Notes: generated from the sequence alone by a model not told the origin. 64,000 nt of DNA from Prolixibacteraceae bacterium (GCA_028683385.1 JAQUIJ010000020.1:1-64000); one strand, 5' to 3'; positions 26,994 through 35,996 are shown, counted from the stretch's first letter. Program-made: numbers and translations.

Positions 26994-27944
26994 TTATTTC
27001 ATAGCCCCTTTGGTGATCATCATCATGGCCGCGGTTTTCACCATCCGTCCCCCGCCGCTTCCTGTTCCCGATGCGCTGACAATCCACGATGCAATCTTGG
27101 GAACCATCATCAGGCCAACGATGCCGCAAACCGGAACAACCATATTTGAAACATAGTACAGCGAGGGCTGGTAGATCAGCGAGGCTTTAGTGGCAGTAAT
27201 CTCTGCATCAAGTACATAAATCAGCACTTCCTGAACCAAGGAAAGGACGATCATGGCAATGGGCAGATACAGGTTCACATTCACAAACCGGGCAATCCAT
27301 TGAAGGTAATTCTCTTGAAAACCATCGAAGATCGAGACGGCAAATACCAGTGGCCCGAAAATGATCAGCAACACGCAAAAGACGGTGCGTAAAAAGGCAA
27401 TCAGGTAAACGAGCGCTTCAAAAAAGGATTCCAAAAGCTGCCGGACACTGTCCATCAAATAAAAGTTGATCTGGTGTTGCAAGGCCCTTCCGGAAACGAT
27501 GTTGTAAGTGGTCAACAGCAGGTTGACGCCTTTATCCCACAGGGATGCTTCTTTCTCTTCGTTTTCCTGAAATGAAGGCAAATCAACAGCAAGGATGGCA
27601 TCCTGCTTTTCTTCGAGTTTGGCTGCCACAATATGCTTTTTGTCGGCATAAATGGCTTCAGAGAGTTTGGTCAGCCCTTTGGTGGGAACCATCAGCAGTT
27701 GGACAAAGGGAGCCCAGAAAGTAATCACCAACACCAGCGCAAAAGGCCGGAGAAGTGGTAATAGTGAGATTGGATTATCAGCAATCAGCTGTTCATAGAT
27801 GCGTTTTGAGATGTACAGGAAAGCGGCAATACCACCAATGGCGCGAGCCATATTCACCAAGAGTTGTGCATTGTCCAGGCCGCCGCGGACCAGTACATCG
27901 GTAAATTGGAAAAAGCTTTGGGTACTCATTACTTGTAAAAGCAT
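26994..27944 (-). CDS. traJ: Conjugative transposon protein TraJ
   Basis: A 316-aa VirB6-like polytopic membrane protein. Hydrophobic helices lie near 30-48, 60-85, 165-205, 215-235 and 265-290, with loops containing VKGLTKLSEAIYADKKHIV-like and SIFDGFQENYLQWIARFVN segments typical of TraJ. The first ATG (27944) or the one five codons later are both possible. It forms part of the inner-membrane translocation platform and precedes traK by 67 bp. Confidence 0.87.
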   Translation of the reverse strand: MLLQVMSTQSFFQFTDVLVRGGLDNAQLLVNMARAIGGIAAFLYISKRIYEQLIADNPISLLPLLRPFALVLVITFWAPFVQLLMVPTKGLTKLSEAIYADKKHIVAAKLEEKQDAILAVDLPSFQENEEKEASLWDKGVNLLLTTYNIVSGRALQHQINFYLMDSVRQLLESFFEALVYLIAFLRTVFCVLLIIFGPLVFAVSIFDGFQENYLQWIARFVNVNLYLPIAMIVLSLVQEVLIYVLDAEITATKASLIYQPSLYYVSNMVVPVCGIVGLMMVPKIASWIVSASGTGSGGGRMVKTAAMMMITKGAMK

Positions 27945-27990
27945 GAATCAAGTTTTAAATGGTTAATGTTTAATTCTGGAAAATAGAGTA

Positions 27991-28704
27991 TCAATCCTTC
28001 AGGAATGCGTAGGATTGCGGAACATTGTTGTTGAAAGCCTGAAGGTGCAGCACCTTTCGGTAGGTGTAGTCCGTCTCGCCAATTTGTTTGTTCAGTTCGC
28101 AACGGATTTCGTCAAAGGCTTCCAGCTTTTTGCCGTGGTCGGTCAGAAACAGGTTGACAGAAATAAACCGCGCCAGCAGTTCATCGGCCTCTTTCTGGTA
28201 AGTTTGGCGGAGCCATTTGCAATTGGGCAGCTTGTCCATGTTCGCGATGCTGACATATAGCCGGATAAAACCGGAAGCTAAACTGTACACATCGGGCAAC
28301 TGATCGGAATTGGCATCGAAGATTTTTTTTTCAATATCCCTTTGAGTTTCTGTGTTGTTTTTGATCTGGGTTGTTTCCTCATGCCTTTTCTCCATCTGCG
28401 ATTTTTCAATCAGCCTTTCAATGATTTTCAGCAGGTTGGTTTTCAACATTCCGGCGTATTCTTCCGTGTCATATACCAAAGCCGCATCAACTTCTATATA
28501 GTAGTGAGTCGGCCAGGTACGGATAAACACATGGGGGACCGGAATTAACCAGCCTTTGAAGGCAATAAAGGAAAGCGGGTAAGTTCCTTCCATTTCGGGA
28601 TAAGTCCCGTTCCACGATTTGATGTCAAAAACCTGGGCTTTCAATTCCTTCCCCGGCAGCAGTGCTGCCAAGGGAAAGATGAGAATGAAAAGTATCGTTT
28701 TCAT
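27991..28704 (-). CDS. Exported conjugation-operon protein of unknown function
   Basis: A 237-aa protein with a Sec signal peptide (1-22, ending LKAQ). The N-terminal part has aromatic strands (SWNGTYPEMEGTYPLSFIAFK, PHVFIRTWPTHYYIEVDAAL region). The C-terminal half is helical with a Gln/Glu/Lys linker and conserved-looking Cys pair. It is inserted between the TraI-like and TraJ genes, where CTnDOT-type operons sometimes carry an extra periplasmic protein. I do not recognise the family; location implies a mating-channel accessory. Confidence 0.65.
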   Translation of the reverse strand: MKTILFILIFPLAALLPGKELKAQVFDIKSWNGTYPEMEGTYPLSFIAFKGWLIPVPHVFIRTWPTHYYIEVDAALVYDTEEYAGMLKTNLLKIIERLIEKSQMEKRHEETTQIKNNTETQRDIEKKIFDANSDQLPDVYSLASGFIRLYVSIANMDKLPNCKWLRQTYQKEADELLARFISVNLFLTDHGKKLEAFDEIRCELNKQIGETDYTYRKVLHLQAFNNNVPQSYAFLKD

Positions 28705-28746
28705 GTGCTTTGTTTTTTTGTTTCTGTTAATTTGGTGGATAGGACT

Positions 28747-29403
28747 TTAATCGTAAAGCGTGTAGTAAAAAGCGAACTTCTCGATCTGTCCGGTATTGAA
28801 ACTGCGTTGGTAAGAAGCCCAAGCCAGCTTGTTATAGAGGTAACAGATGGTTCCGTAATGCTTTTTAACTTCTGTATATATCCCGTTGATGGTGTCGTAC
28901 CGCTGTTTGTCGTCCATCATAAACAGGTCGTCTTCCACGATGGTATTCAAAATGGTGGTTACCAGCTGGCGGCTGTCATCAAGCACCAAATCAAAAGATT
29001 CGACAATCACGGCAGCCTGACGGGTAGTAAAGTTTTCGTCCTGAACCAACAACGGCAGTTTAGTGGTGTAGATGTAAATAATCTTATCCAGCATCTCTTT
29101 GGTCTGTTTGATGCGCTTGTAATCTTTGATCAGGTACGAAACCTTTTGAAGGCTTGCCAGCTTCTGTTGATCGATCCCGACCAGTTCTGAGGTTAGCCCT
29201 TTGATGTCGCCGTTCAGGATTTTAATCAGCACATTGTACCAGTTGATTTCAGACAGGATTCCCTTTTCCTGCTCCCATAAAGCTTCCCGTTGGATGCCTG
29301 CCCCAACATCGGTCACCGGAGCCTGGGCAAAAGTGTTTTTTGGGATGAGTATGTTGAATAAAACAACTATCCCGAGGATTAAAAATGTTGCTTTTGTTTT
29401 CAT
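28747..29403 (-). CDS. traI: TraI-like periplasmic conjugation protein (DUF4141/TrbJ-like)
   Basis: A 218-aa exported helical protein. The best start is the ATG at 29403, giving signal peptide MKTKATFLILGIV...FAQ; a longer reading to 29448 would bury it. The mature part is almost entirely helical with GIQREALWEQEKGILSEINW and a coiled-coil region, the pattern of the VirB5/TrbJ-like TraI proteins of Bacteroidota elements. It starts 19 bp after the TraG ATPase gene. Confidence 0.75.
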   Translation of the reverse strand: MKTKATFLILGIVVLFNILIPKNTFAQAPVTDVGAGIQREALWEQEKGILSEINWYNVLIKILNGDIKGLTSELVGIDQQKLASLQKVSYLIKDYKRIKQTKEMLDKIIYIYTTKLPLLVQDENFTTRQAAVIVESFDLVLDDSRQLVTTILNTIVEDDLFMMDDKQRYDTINGIYTEVKKHYGTICYLYNKLAWASYQRSFNTGQIEKFAFYYTLYD

Positions 29404-29422
29404 GGTTGTAATTGTTGATGTT

Positions 29423-31849
29423 TTACATGGATTTGAGGATCTCGACAAAGGATTGGTTCTGTCCTTCCTGAAGTTTTTTCAGGATCGTTTCCTTTTCGCT
29501 TTGTTCAGAGGTGTAACAGTAGTATTCAGGTTTACTTACTTCAAGTGCATAAACCTGTGAGTAGCTTCCAAGGCCAATAAAGACTTCCTTTAGTTTTCGA
29601 CCTGATGGCAGGTTTTTGTTGATCGAAAGGATCTGGTCTTTCTGGAACTCCGACAATCCAAGGGTGTCGCTGATGCTCTGGAATTTGTTACGGAATTTGC
29701 TCATATCAAGCAGAATTCTTGTGTCAGCGTTATTGATAATGGCATCGCGGATCACTGGTGAAGAAATCACATCGTCTACTTCCTGCGTAACAACCATCGC
29801 TTCTCCAAAGAATTTGCGGATGGTTTTGTAGAAGTATTTGATATAGCTGGCCATTTGAGGGGTGGCAATGGCTTTCCAGGCCTCTTCGATGCACAGCACC
29901 TTGCGAACCCCCTTTAACCGCCTCATTTTCTGCATGAAAATGTCGATAATGATCAGAGTGGCGACCGGAAAAATCGTTGCGTGGTCTTTGATATTATCCA
30001 GTTCGAAGACAATAAACGGACAACGAAAAAATACATCGGTATCCATTTCTTTATTCAACAGATAGTCATATTCCCCTCCCCGGTAGTATTTGCCCAGGAT
30101 AAAGAAAAACTCATTGCTGTTGAACTGGATTGACTGCTCCGTAACCAGTGCCGGAATGTAGCTTTGACAATACTCATAATAACCATTGAAAGAACGTTCT
30201 GCTGAACCAGCAGAAAAGAATTCAGTCAATGAATGTGCAATCACATCCTTTTCCATCTCCGAAAGGTTTTCCTTGTAAATGGTATAGATCACCGAAAGGA
30301 TCGTTTGCTTGCGCTCAATATCCAGTTCTCCTTCCAGAATAAATGGATTGAACGAGATCGGATTTTCTGTAGTGAACTCAACCATCATTGCTCCGCCCTG
30401 ATCTTTTAACCGTTCATTTAAGTAATGGGTCAGTAGTTCATAGCTTCGGCCAACGTCTAACAAAACAATGTGACAGTTTTCGCTTTCAGCATATTGCCGC
30501 AGCAAATGGTTGGTAAAAAAAGATTTTCCGGAGCCAGACCCGCCAATAATGATCTTGTTACGGTTATGGATCAAATGCTTGTGCATCGGTTCATCCGAAA
30601 TGTCAATTTTTACCGGGCAACCTTCCAGACGGTCGGAAAGCCGGATGGTAAAGTCCGAAGTGCTGCTTTTCAGTTCTCCTTCAAAGTTGGTCAAACAGCA
30701 AGCCTGGGGAACCTGCGTGATAAAAAGCTCTGTTTCAGGAAGCTGCGTGGAGAAAGGCACACAAGAGAAAAACAGCATCGGCAGGTCGTGGGTGTGCTGA
30801 TAAGGAAAACAGTTCATCATTGAAAATGCAGAACTGGTTTCGCTTTTGTGTTGCTTCAGTTCCTTCAGGGCTGAATCGAATAACATTACATTGAAGTGAG
30901 TTTTCACGATTTTTTCTCCTGAAGTTTGCACCTGGTCCAGAAAGGATTCAATCAGCCCGGCATTGACCTTGTTTTCTGAAGAAAACTTGGATAAACTGAA
31001 GATTTTTTTGTAGCTACTTTCCAGAAAACCCTTGATTTCCTGCTGATCGGGAATGTAGATAAACTGGTTGGTGATGTGCGAAAATGGCAGGTGATAAGTC
31101 ACCGGGTATACCAGCGATACGGGTAGTCCTGTTTGCGGATGTTCTGATGCTGGCCTGAGTTCTGCCGGAATGTGGGAATAATCGCTTAATGACAATACCT
31201 CCACAAACTGATCCATGACCTTCAACCTATCGCGGAAATCAATTCCTCCCAATGCCGGGTGGTTCTCGGTAAAATTGAGGCTCAGAAAACGTTCGATCAG
31301 CCCCAGGGAGTGCTGATCGCCTATGGCTTCTTCCCTTGATATGGGGTCGCATCCAATTCCATTCTGGTTAAAAATGGCCACCACATTACTCCGCAGTTCA
31401 TTGATCTTGTCGTACTGCAATTTTTCGAGGTTTCGTTCCTTTCTGGAAAAGATCAAAGCGGATTCGAGGTAATTTTTCAGAAGGCCCTTATTCAGCAGAC
31501 TGATGTAAAAGCAGCAATCATGTTTCAGGTAATGCCGTCCATCAAAGTGTTTCAGGTAAGAATCATTAAGGCTGTCAGTATTGTTTGTGCCGATTTGATC
31601 TTCCAATTCCTGTGGTTGAAATTCTTTTATCAGGAAAAAATCCTGTTTATGGATAAAACTTCCGGCAGGCAGCAGGTTGATCATCCGCTGAAAGGTATCG
31701 TGCAACATATAAAGTTGCTCGGTACTACACGACAATACTTCGAGAAGCCTAAGCCGGAATCCAATGGTCAGGTCAAGGTTATTGGAAACCTGAACATCCC
31801 CGTTAAATCCCATTACAGGTAGCATACTTTCAAGATTTTTGATCTTCAT
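29423..31849 (-). CDS. traG: TraG: VirB4-type conjugation ATPase
   Basis: An 808-aa ATPase that powers assembly of the mating channel. The N-terminal half (1-420) contains the CagE/TrbE-like domain. The C-terminal motor has Walker A GGSGSGKSFF near residue 437, followed by IVLLDVGRSYELL, and Walker B in KVLCIEEAWKAIATP (near 655) with a downstream TQEVDDV motif. The length is typical of Bacteroidota TraG. It starts 2 bp before traF ends, in the tra operon. Confidence 0.93.
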   Translation of the reverse strand: MKIKNLESMLPVMGFNGDVQVSNNLDLTIGFRLRLLEVLSCSTEQLYMLHDTFQRMINLLPAGSFIHKQDFFLIKEFQPQELEDQIGTNNTDSLNDSYLKHFDGRHYLKHDCCFYISLLNKGLLKNYLESALIFSRKERNLEKLQYDKINELRSNVVAIFNQNGIGCDPISREEAIGDQHSLGLIERFLSLNFTENHPALGGIDFRDRLKVMDQFVEVLSLSDYSHIPAELRPASEHPQTGLPVSLVYPVTYHLPFSHITNQFIYIPDQQEIKGFLESSYKKIFSLSKFSSENKVNAGLIESFLDQVQTSGEKIVKTHFNVMLFDSALKELKQHKSETSSAFSMMNCFPYQHTHDLPMLFFSCVPFSTQLPETELFITQVPQACCLTNFEGELKSSTSDFTIRLSDRLEGCPVKIDISDEPMHKHLIHNRNKIIIGGSGSGKSFFTNHLLRQYAESENCHIVLLDVGRSYELLTHYLNERLKDQGGAMMVEFTTENPISFNPFILEGELDIERKQTILSVIYTIYKENLSEMEKDVIAHSLTEFFSAGSAERSFNGYYEYCQSYIPALVTEQSIQFNSNEFFFILGKYYRGGEYDYLLNKEMDTDVFFRCPFIVFELDNIKDHATIFPVATLIIIDIFMQKMRRLKGVRKVLCIEEAWKAIATPQMASYIKYFYKTIRKFFGEAMVVTQEVDDVISSPVIRDAIINNADTRILLDMSKFRNKFQSISDTLGLSEFQKDQILSINKNLPSGRKLKEVFIGLGSYSQVYALEVSKPEYYCYTSEQSEKETILKKLQEGQNQSFVEILKSM

Positions 31850-31851
31850 CT

Positions 31852-32151
31852 TTAAGAAATTTGATGGATTCGTCGTTTGCAGCTAATGAATTGAGGCAGT
31901 TTACGAGCGGTCTGTTTCTTGCCCCATCCTTCAGGTCCGTATTTTTTCTGGATGGTATTTAGCCGGTAGAGGTATCCAAAAAAGGCTGGAACTCCGATCA
32001 GCACGGCAGGAAAAACCCCGGCCAGAATGTAGAGTGCAGAGAATAAAAAGAAGGTGGCAATAATGCCATACAGTGCCCGGAATACCAAAGGGCCTGAAAG
32101 CCCTTTGATATACAACCGGGTATCCACCTTTTTGACTGGATAGCCCTGCAT
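31852..32151 (-). CDS. traF: Conjugative transposon protein TraF (DUF4133)
   Basis: A 99-aa VirB3-like membrane protein. I choose the ATG at 32151 (MQGYPVKKVDTRLY), which overlaps the traE stop in a TGATG arrangement; a TTG 17 codons upstream would extend deep into traE. There are two hydrophobic helices at about 28-45 and 48-65 and a conserved tail KKYGPEGW. Known TraF proteins are small inner-membrane parts of the channel that work with TraG. Confidence 0.88.
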   Translation of the reverse strand: MQGYPVKKVDTRLYIKGLSGPLVFRALYGIIATFFLFSALYILAGVFPAVLIGVPAFFGYLYRLNTIQKKYGPEGWGKKQTARKLPQFISCKRRIHQIS

Positions 32152-32465
32152 CAGACGAAGAATGCTTTGATTACGACTCCAACCAAAATCAGGAACAGAC
32201 AAGCACCAAACCAGCCCATGATGGCTTTCTGGGTATCCTGGTCACCGCTCTGCCATTTGATGTAAACACGGACCCCACCGATCAATCCAACTACTGCTCC
32301 AATAGCAATAATCAGGTTGGAGATAGGGTCAACGTAGGAACTTACTTCAGCAGTGGCCTGATCAATACCTGCGGCTGACTGAGCCATGGTCTGGTAAACA
32401 CCAAGAATAAGCAAAGCAACAAGGGCTTCTGCCCGTTTAAAAAAACACTGAACTTTTGTTTTCAT
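32151..32465 (-). CDS. traE: Conjugative transposon protein TraE (DUF4134)
   Basis: A 104-aa VirB2-like pilin candidate. A signal-like helix (about 8-28) precedes the mature segment AGIDQATAEVSSYVDPISNLI, then a Gly-rich helix (LIIAIGAVVGLIGGVRVYIK), the charged loop WQSGDQDTQKAI, and a final helix. This matches the DUF4134 pattern closely. It is the first clearly conserved gene of the tra operon after one small single-helix gene. Confidence 0.92.
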   Translation of the reverse strand: MKTKVQCFFKRAEALVALLILGVYQTMAQSAAGIDQATAEVSSYVDPISNLIIAIGAVVGLIGGVRVYIKWQSGDQDTQKAIMGWFGACLFLILVGVVIKAFFV

Positions 32466-32504
32466 GAAACTTTGAGTTTTTAAGAATGAATAATTGAGAT
32501 TGAC

Positions 32505-32867
32505 TTATGACTGAAACTGGATGTTCTCCAGAATTTCCGGGTTGTGGGAAAGATGGTCTTCATAAAATTGTTCGACATTGTAACCTTCATCTATTCCATT
32601 CTCGCGGTAGAAGTCCACTTTCAGGTCAACAGGTTCGATGGGATTAAAAGGAATCAGTTCTCCAGGATAATCGGAGGCTGAGACCAAAATGGGAAGCATC
32701 CGTTCAGGGTGGATGTCTGTTTCATCGGCATTCTCGAACAGATTACCGGATGTCCGGCCAGAACGGCTGAGCCAGGCCCGGATGAAAACTGCGGCGTAAT
32801 AGACGCTGCAAAGCAGAAAAAGCATGGTGGTAAATTTGGTCCAACTGATGGTATCCAATCCAAACAT
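32505..32867 (-). CDS. Small single-helix protein heading the tra operon
   Basis: A 120-aa protein with one hydrophobic helix at about 9-30 (WTKFTTMLFLLCSVYYAAVF) and an acidic cytoplasmic or periplasmic tail. It occupies the place of TraC/TraD-type small genes in CTnDOT operons but has no clear similarity I can name. An overlapping reading frame at 32654-33010 on the same strand looks less protein-like and was not chosen. The repeated regulatory region starts about 125 bp upstream. Confidence 0.6.
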   Translation of the reverse strand: MFGLDTISWTKFTTMLFLLCSVYYAAVFIRAWLSRSGRTSGNLFENADETDIHPERMLPILVSASDYPGELIPFNPIEPVDLKVDFYRENGIDEGYNVEQFYEDHLSHNPEILENIQFQS

Positions 32868-32992
32868 AAGGCTTCAATTTTAAAGGTGAATACTGGGTTG
32901 TTCTTCCCGGATCGGACCTTGATCAGATCATGATCAGGAATTACTTTTCCGAAACCGGGCACCGCAAAATTGAAGGATCGAAAAATATAAAT

Positions 32993-33165
32993 TACCCAAG
33001 GTGTCCCCAAGTTGGGTGTTTTATATGGTTAACCAAATTATGTTCTGATCATTTTATTTGATCGATTTTGATATGATTTGTTGATGGCTTTGTTCAACAG
33101 ACTATTCAAATTAATTGAATTTAGTTTCATTTGATTGATTTTGCACAAGCCAAATTATTTTCAAA
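32993..33165 (-). promoter_or_regulatory. Repeated operator/promoter region, copy A (tra operon)
   Basis: This 170-bp block has an imperfect direct copy at 35997-36170 upstream of the HTH/rep operon. The best-conserved core spans about 33 bp around the palindrome CCCAAGTTGGG (within GGTGTCCCCAAGTTGGGTG). It is placed about 130 bp upstream of the first tra gene. It is probably a shared operator, perhaps for the HTH protein or RteC. Confidence 0.6.
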
Positions 33166-33228
33166 AGAGGAAGAAAAAACGGCAAAAAAGAAAAAGAAAG
33201 TCCTTTTCATTGCCGGTTGTGGCAAAAA

Positions 33229-33318
33229 TGCAAGGCTGTTCCGGTTAACTTTTAAAAATGTTGATTGAAAAACAAACGAAAATGGATAAAAAACCGGAAC
33301 ACTCGCACTGGCCTTGCA
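33229..33318. repeat. Large inverted repeat in noncoding region
   Basis: TGCAAGGC+TGTTCCGGTT (33229-33246) pairs with AACCGGAACA (33292-33301) and GCCTTGCA (33311-33318): 10-bp and 8-bp perfect arms separated by an 8-nt bulge, with a 45-nt loop. This is a possible replication origin, transfer site or RNA stem. The whole 32868-33988 gap (1.1 kb) has no credible gene. Confidence 0.6.
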
Positions 33319-33589
33319 GTTTTACGGTACGAAAGACTGGCAGGGAGACCGGCTAAATTTGAGTTTCTTTTTTACACTTGGCGTGAGGAGTCTAAGCTTA
33401 CAAAACAATTACTGTAACCTTACAAAAGCGTGTGGGCATAAGGCATGTGTGGTTACTGCACTGGAATGGAGCGATTGTATGAGATGAAATGGAGCTTGTT
33501 TCCGGACTTTGTGCTTCGGATTGTGCGTTTTGGAAAGACCGGAGCAGACGAAATGAAATTTGGGCAGGAAATCGCATAATGCAAGGTAA

Positions 33590-33712
33590 GGAACCGCTCT
33601 TGCCGTGGGGTCAAATCCGGCTTATGAGTGCAGCGAGCAGACTGAGCGAACGGTTCCGGTGAGGTACGAACCGGCTTAGGGAGCGAAGAAGCGAGTGAAG
33701 TGAATGTGCCGG
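33590..33712 (+). ncRNA. Candidate structured RNA or cis element
   Basis: Two adjacent stems are visible: GGAACCGCTC (33590-33599) with GAGC-gaa-CGGTTCC (33644-33657), and CCGGC (33671-33675) with GCCGG (33708-33712). GC content is much higher than in surrounding noncoding DNA and short purine-rich GAGCGAAGAAGCGAG tracts recur. There is no reading frame. The strand is uncertain. In CTnDOT a small RNA (RteR) near the tra operon tunes its expression; an analogous role is a guess. Confidence 0.35.
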
Positions 33713-33988
33713 ATGAAGTGGGGTGAAGGAATTAATATTCGACAATTTTCTGCTATGAAAACAGCCTGAAAACCTTAAAAAAAACGGGAAGTGTGGTCAA
33801 GTTTGGTGAAAGTCAATTCAGGCAAGAAATGCCAGGAATTGAGCTTTAAACCGGCTTGGGCAACTCTTCATGCAGAATCGAGGCTTGTTCGCGTCTGGCG
33901 GAGCCAAAGCGCGAACAGGCCGCAGAACCAACTAACCAAACATCAGCAAATAGCTAATTTTGGGATTTGAATTTTGTTTGGCTTCCTT

Positions 33989-34717
33989 CTAAGCCCTTTT
34001 GTCTTTTGTATCCCTGTCAAAGGCAACTAAATTGAACATTTCCCGCATCCGGCTTCTAATCCGGTTACCATAGATGGATTCCAGTTCTGAAGCTGAAAGG
34101 TTGGTGGTGATGTGGGTCATCATCCGTTTGGATACAAACAGGTCATAGCGGTTTAACAGGATTTCGGCCATCACATTGCATTCGTTGCCGAAATATTTCG
34201 GGGTTTGTTCCAGTCCCAAATCGTCGAAACAATACACTTTAGGCAGAAAAGGCATATTGGCATATTTGACAAATGACCCTTTGCTGTAATGGTTGATCAC
34301 CGCAAATCCATCTTTTTCAAACTCAAAACTGATCTCCCGTGTTGGTTTAACGAGGTATTGGGTCTCTCTTGGAAAAAAGAAACTGACGAGTTGCATCAGT
34401 GAAGTTTTTCCGCAGCCTATCGGACCCGTTAGGAGGATTCCTTTTCTCAGGCTGATCCCGTGATTGGCCGCATTTTCCTGATCCCCGATGGCATAAACCA
34501 ACAATTTGTAGATCAGCTCGAAGTCGGATTCGACTAGTGAAAAATGGTTCCCGAACAGGATTTTGCCCCGCTCTTCCATCCATTGCAGGCTGACCGGGAA
34601 GCTGAAATTAAACACTCCGCCGCGGTAATCGGCGATCTGCTCATAGGGGTTCAGAATAATCTTTGTTGACGGTGACGCTAAGTTTGCTGGTCCCGACTTG
34701 ATTGGGTTCTCGTTCAT
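33989..34717 (-). CDS. DnaC/IstB-like AAA+ helicase loader
   Basis: A 242-aa ATPase. Walker A GPIGCGKTS is at 98-105, Walker B is in VYCFDDLGLEQ near 175, a sensor-I motif is in MTHITTNLS near 205 and an arginine finger is in YGNRIRSRMREMF near 220. This pattern is that of replicative helicase loaders in phages, plasmids and Bacteroidota elements. The start overlaps the end of the initiator-like gene by 77 bp. Together they form a replication module that could let the excised element replicate. Confidence 0.85.
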   Translation of the reverse strand: MNENPIKSGPANLASPSTKIILNPYEQIADYRGGVFNFSFPVSLQWMEERGKILFGNHFSLVESDFELIYKLLVYAIGDQENAANHGISLRKGILLTGPIGCGKTSLMQLVSFFFPRETQYLVKPTREISFEFEKDGFAVINHYSKGSFVKYANMPFLPKVYCFDDLGLEQTPKYFGNECNVMAEILLNRYDLFVSKRMMTHITTNLSASELESIYGNRIRSRMREMFNLVAFDRDTKDKRA

Positions 34718-35639
34718 CTGGTTTAAAACTTTGGGTATTGTTCATCCATTTCCGGGCAACGGCCTGCCAGGAAAGTATTTTCATCTGATCCCCGGTCTTC
34801 CAGCCTGACGACTGGTAGTGGGCGTAAAACTTCTGCGCCTCGCTGCGCGGAAACTGGTTCTGTTCAAAAAATTGCTCAGTTTCGGATAAATCCGGAACCT
34901 GAGATTTCTCATCCGGAAGATTTTTGGAATTTGTCGTTCGGAATCGTTTTTGTTTTTTTTCGTTTTCATCAATTTCAAATTTTTGATTTCTTCTGACTGA
35001 CTCTTCTTCTTGTTTGTTTTTGTTTAAACTGTTTATAAAAGGTGTATCAGTTGCTGTATTCCATGCTGTATCATTTTTGATACCGGCACCACCAATTTTG
35101 TCGCCAGCGGTATTTCTTCCTGTATCACTTTTGAGATCGCTGGAAATACCAGTATCACTTGCTGTATCAGTTCCGGTATTTCCAGCAGTATCATTTTTAA
35201 TACCGGTATTCCTTGCAGTATCAGTTGCTGTATCATTTATGAGATTGCAGGATGTGCCGGTATTTCTTCCTGTATCAGTTCCTGTATCACCAGCGGTATC
35301 ATTTTCAATACCGGTATCTGTTCCTGTACTGTTTGCGGTATCACTTGCAGTATCAAATCTGATACAGGAGACACGGCTGCCTGAATGTATATTGGATGAA
35401 GGGATGTATTGGATATAACCCCACAGGGAGAGTTCCTTCATACAGCGGGCGTAAGTATTAACTGAACCTAACCGGGACATATACATTGTTTCTGTCCGGG
35501 TAATTACAAACTGTTCCCCAAACCGGTCTGCATTCCACTGCTGAAACAGGGCAAAATACAGGCTGATGTGATAAGATGACATGCGCTTGTCTTCAGCCAG
35601 CCGTGCAAAAAATCCATTCAGGTGTCTGATATAATTCAT
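34641..35639 (-). CDS. Replication-initiator-like protein with DnaD-type C-terminus
   Basis: A 332-aa protein with three parts. Residues 1-95 form a winged-helix domain (SSYHISLYFALFQQWNADRF, ITRTETMYMSRLGSVNTYARCM, LSLWGYIQYIP). Residues 96-200 are a low-complexity array of about 20 four-residue units of the form x-D/N-T-A/G. Residues 250-305 carry a phage replisome-organiser or DnaD-like C-terminal motif (EAQKFYAHYQSSGWKTG then WQAVARKWMNN). The layout recalls RepA_N initiators, whose origin lies inside the gene. It overlaps the upstream HTH gene by 4 bp (ATGA) and is followed by a helicase loader. No nuclease motif is seen. Confidence 0.72.
   Translation of the reverse strand: MNYIRHLNGFFARLAEDKRMSSYHISLYFALFQQWNADRFGEQFVITRTETMYMSRLGSVNTYARCMKELSLWGYIQYIPSSNIHSGSRVSCIRFDTASDTANSTGTDTGIENDTAGDTGTDTGRNTGTSCNLINDTATDTARNTGIKNDTAGNTGTDTASDTGISSDLKSDTGRNTAGDKIGGAGIKNDTAWNTATDTPFINSLNKNKQEEESVRRNQKFEIDENEKKQKRFRTTNSKNLPDEKSQVPDLSETEQFFEQNQFPRSEAQKFYAHYQSSGWKTGDQMKILSWQAVARKWMNNTQSFKPDEREPNQVGTSKLSVTVNKDYSEPL
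35040..35365. repeat. Iteron-like 12-bp array inside the initiator gene
   Basis: GTATCA/TGATAC and GTATTn hexamers recur at 12-bp or multiple-of-12 spacing throughout the middle of the gene, for example near 35042, 35067, 35125, 35155 and 35215. They encode the DTA/NTG units. Base composition and helical phasing fit DnaA-like or initiator-binding iterons. Confidence 0.6.
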
Positions 35640-35932
35640 CGCCTGGCTTCAAAACCGAATAGTTTTTTTTCATTTTTTGATTCAAGCGTTTTTCGGATAT
35701 CCTCGTAATCATAGAATATCGTTCCCCCAATTTTGGTAAAAGGGATTGTTCCGTTTATCCGAAAATTTTGAAGTGTTCCAGGGGAGATGCCCAGCATTTT
35801 TATTATCTCTTGGGATTTCAACCATTTTCGATCTGGTTGACCACGATGTTCCTTTAACATCCTTCTTATCTCGACGAGCAATTCGATCTTGAATTCCCGG
35901 AGATCATCTGTTGTTACAATTTCTGAAGGCAT
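35636..35932 (-). CDS. Helix-turn-helix regulator (excisionase/MerR-like)
   Basis: A 98-aa DNA-binding protein. The HTH_17 domain is at about 38-90: WLKSQEIIKMLGISPGTLQNF then NGTIPFTKIGGTIFYDYED, with the wing residues typical of Bacteroidota element regulators. The ATG at 35932 is preferred; an upstream TTG at 35971 would add 13 residues. It overlaps the initiator gene by 4 bp. It is well placed to bind the palindromic core of the repeated regulatory regions at about 36005 and 33005. Confidence 0.82.
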   Translation of the reverse strand: MPSEIVTTDDLREFKIELLVEIRRMLKEHRGQPDRKWLKSQEIIKMLGISPGTLQNFRINGTIPFTKIGGTIFYDYEDIRKTLESKNEKKLFGFEARR

Positions 35933-35996
35933 AACATTTATCTTTGAATGATACAATTTGAATTCATCCAAAAATCAATATTTCAGAAATACTTTT

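Noticed and set aside
28705-29190. A 161-aa plus-strand frame in the tra operon
   Set aside because: Complete shadow of the TraI-like gene; composition is Val/Phe/Gln-biased.
32654-33010. A 118-aa frame overlapping 32505-32867 on the same strand
   Set aside because: Composition is Pro/Phe/Cys-rich and unlike a real protein; it runs into the repeated operator. The other frame has a clean membrane helix.
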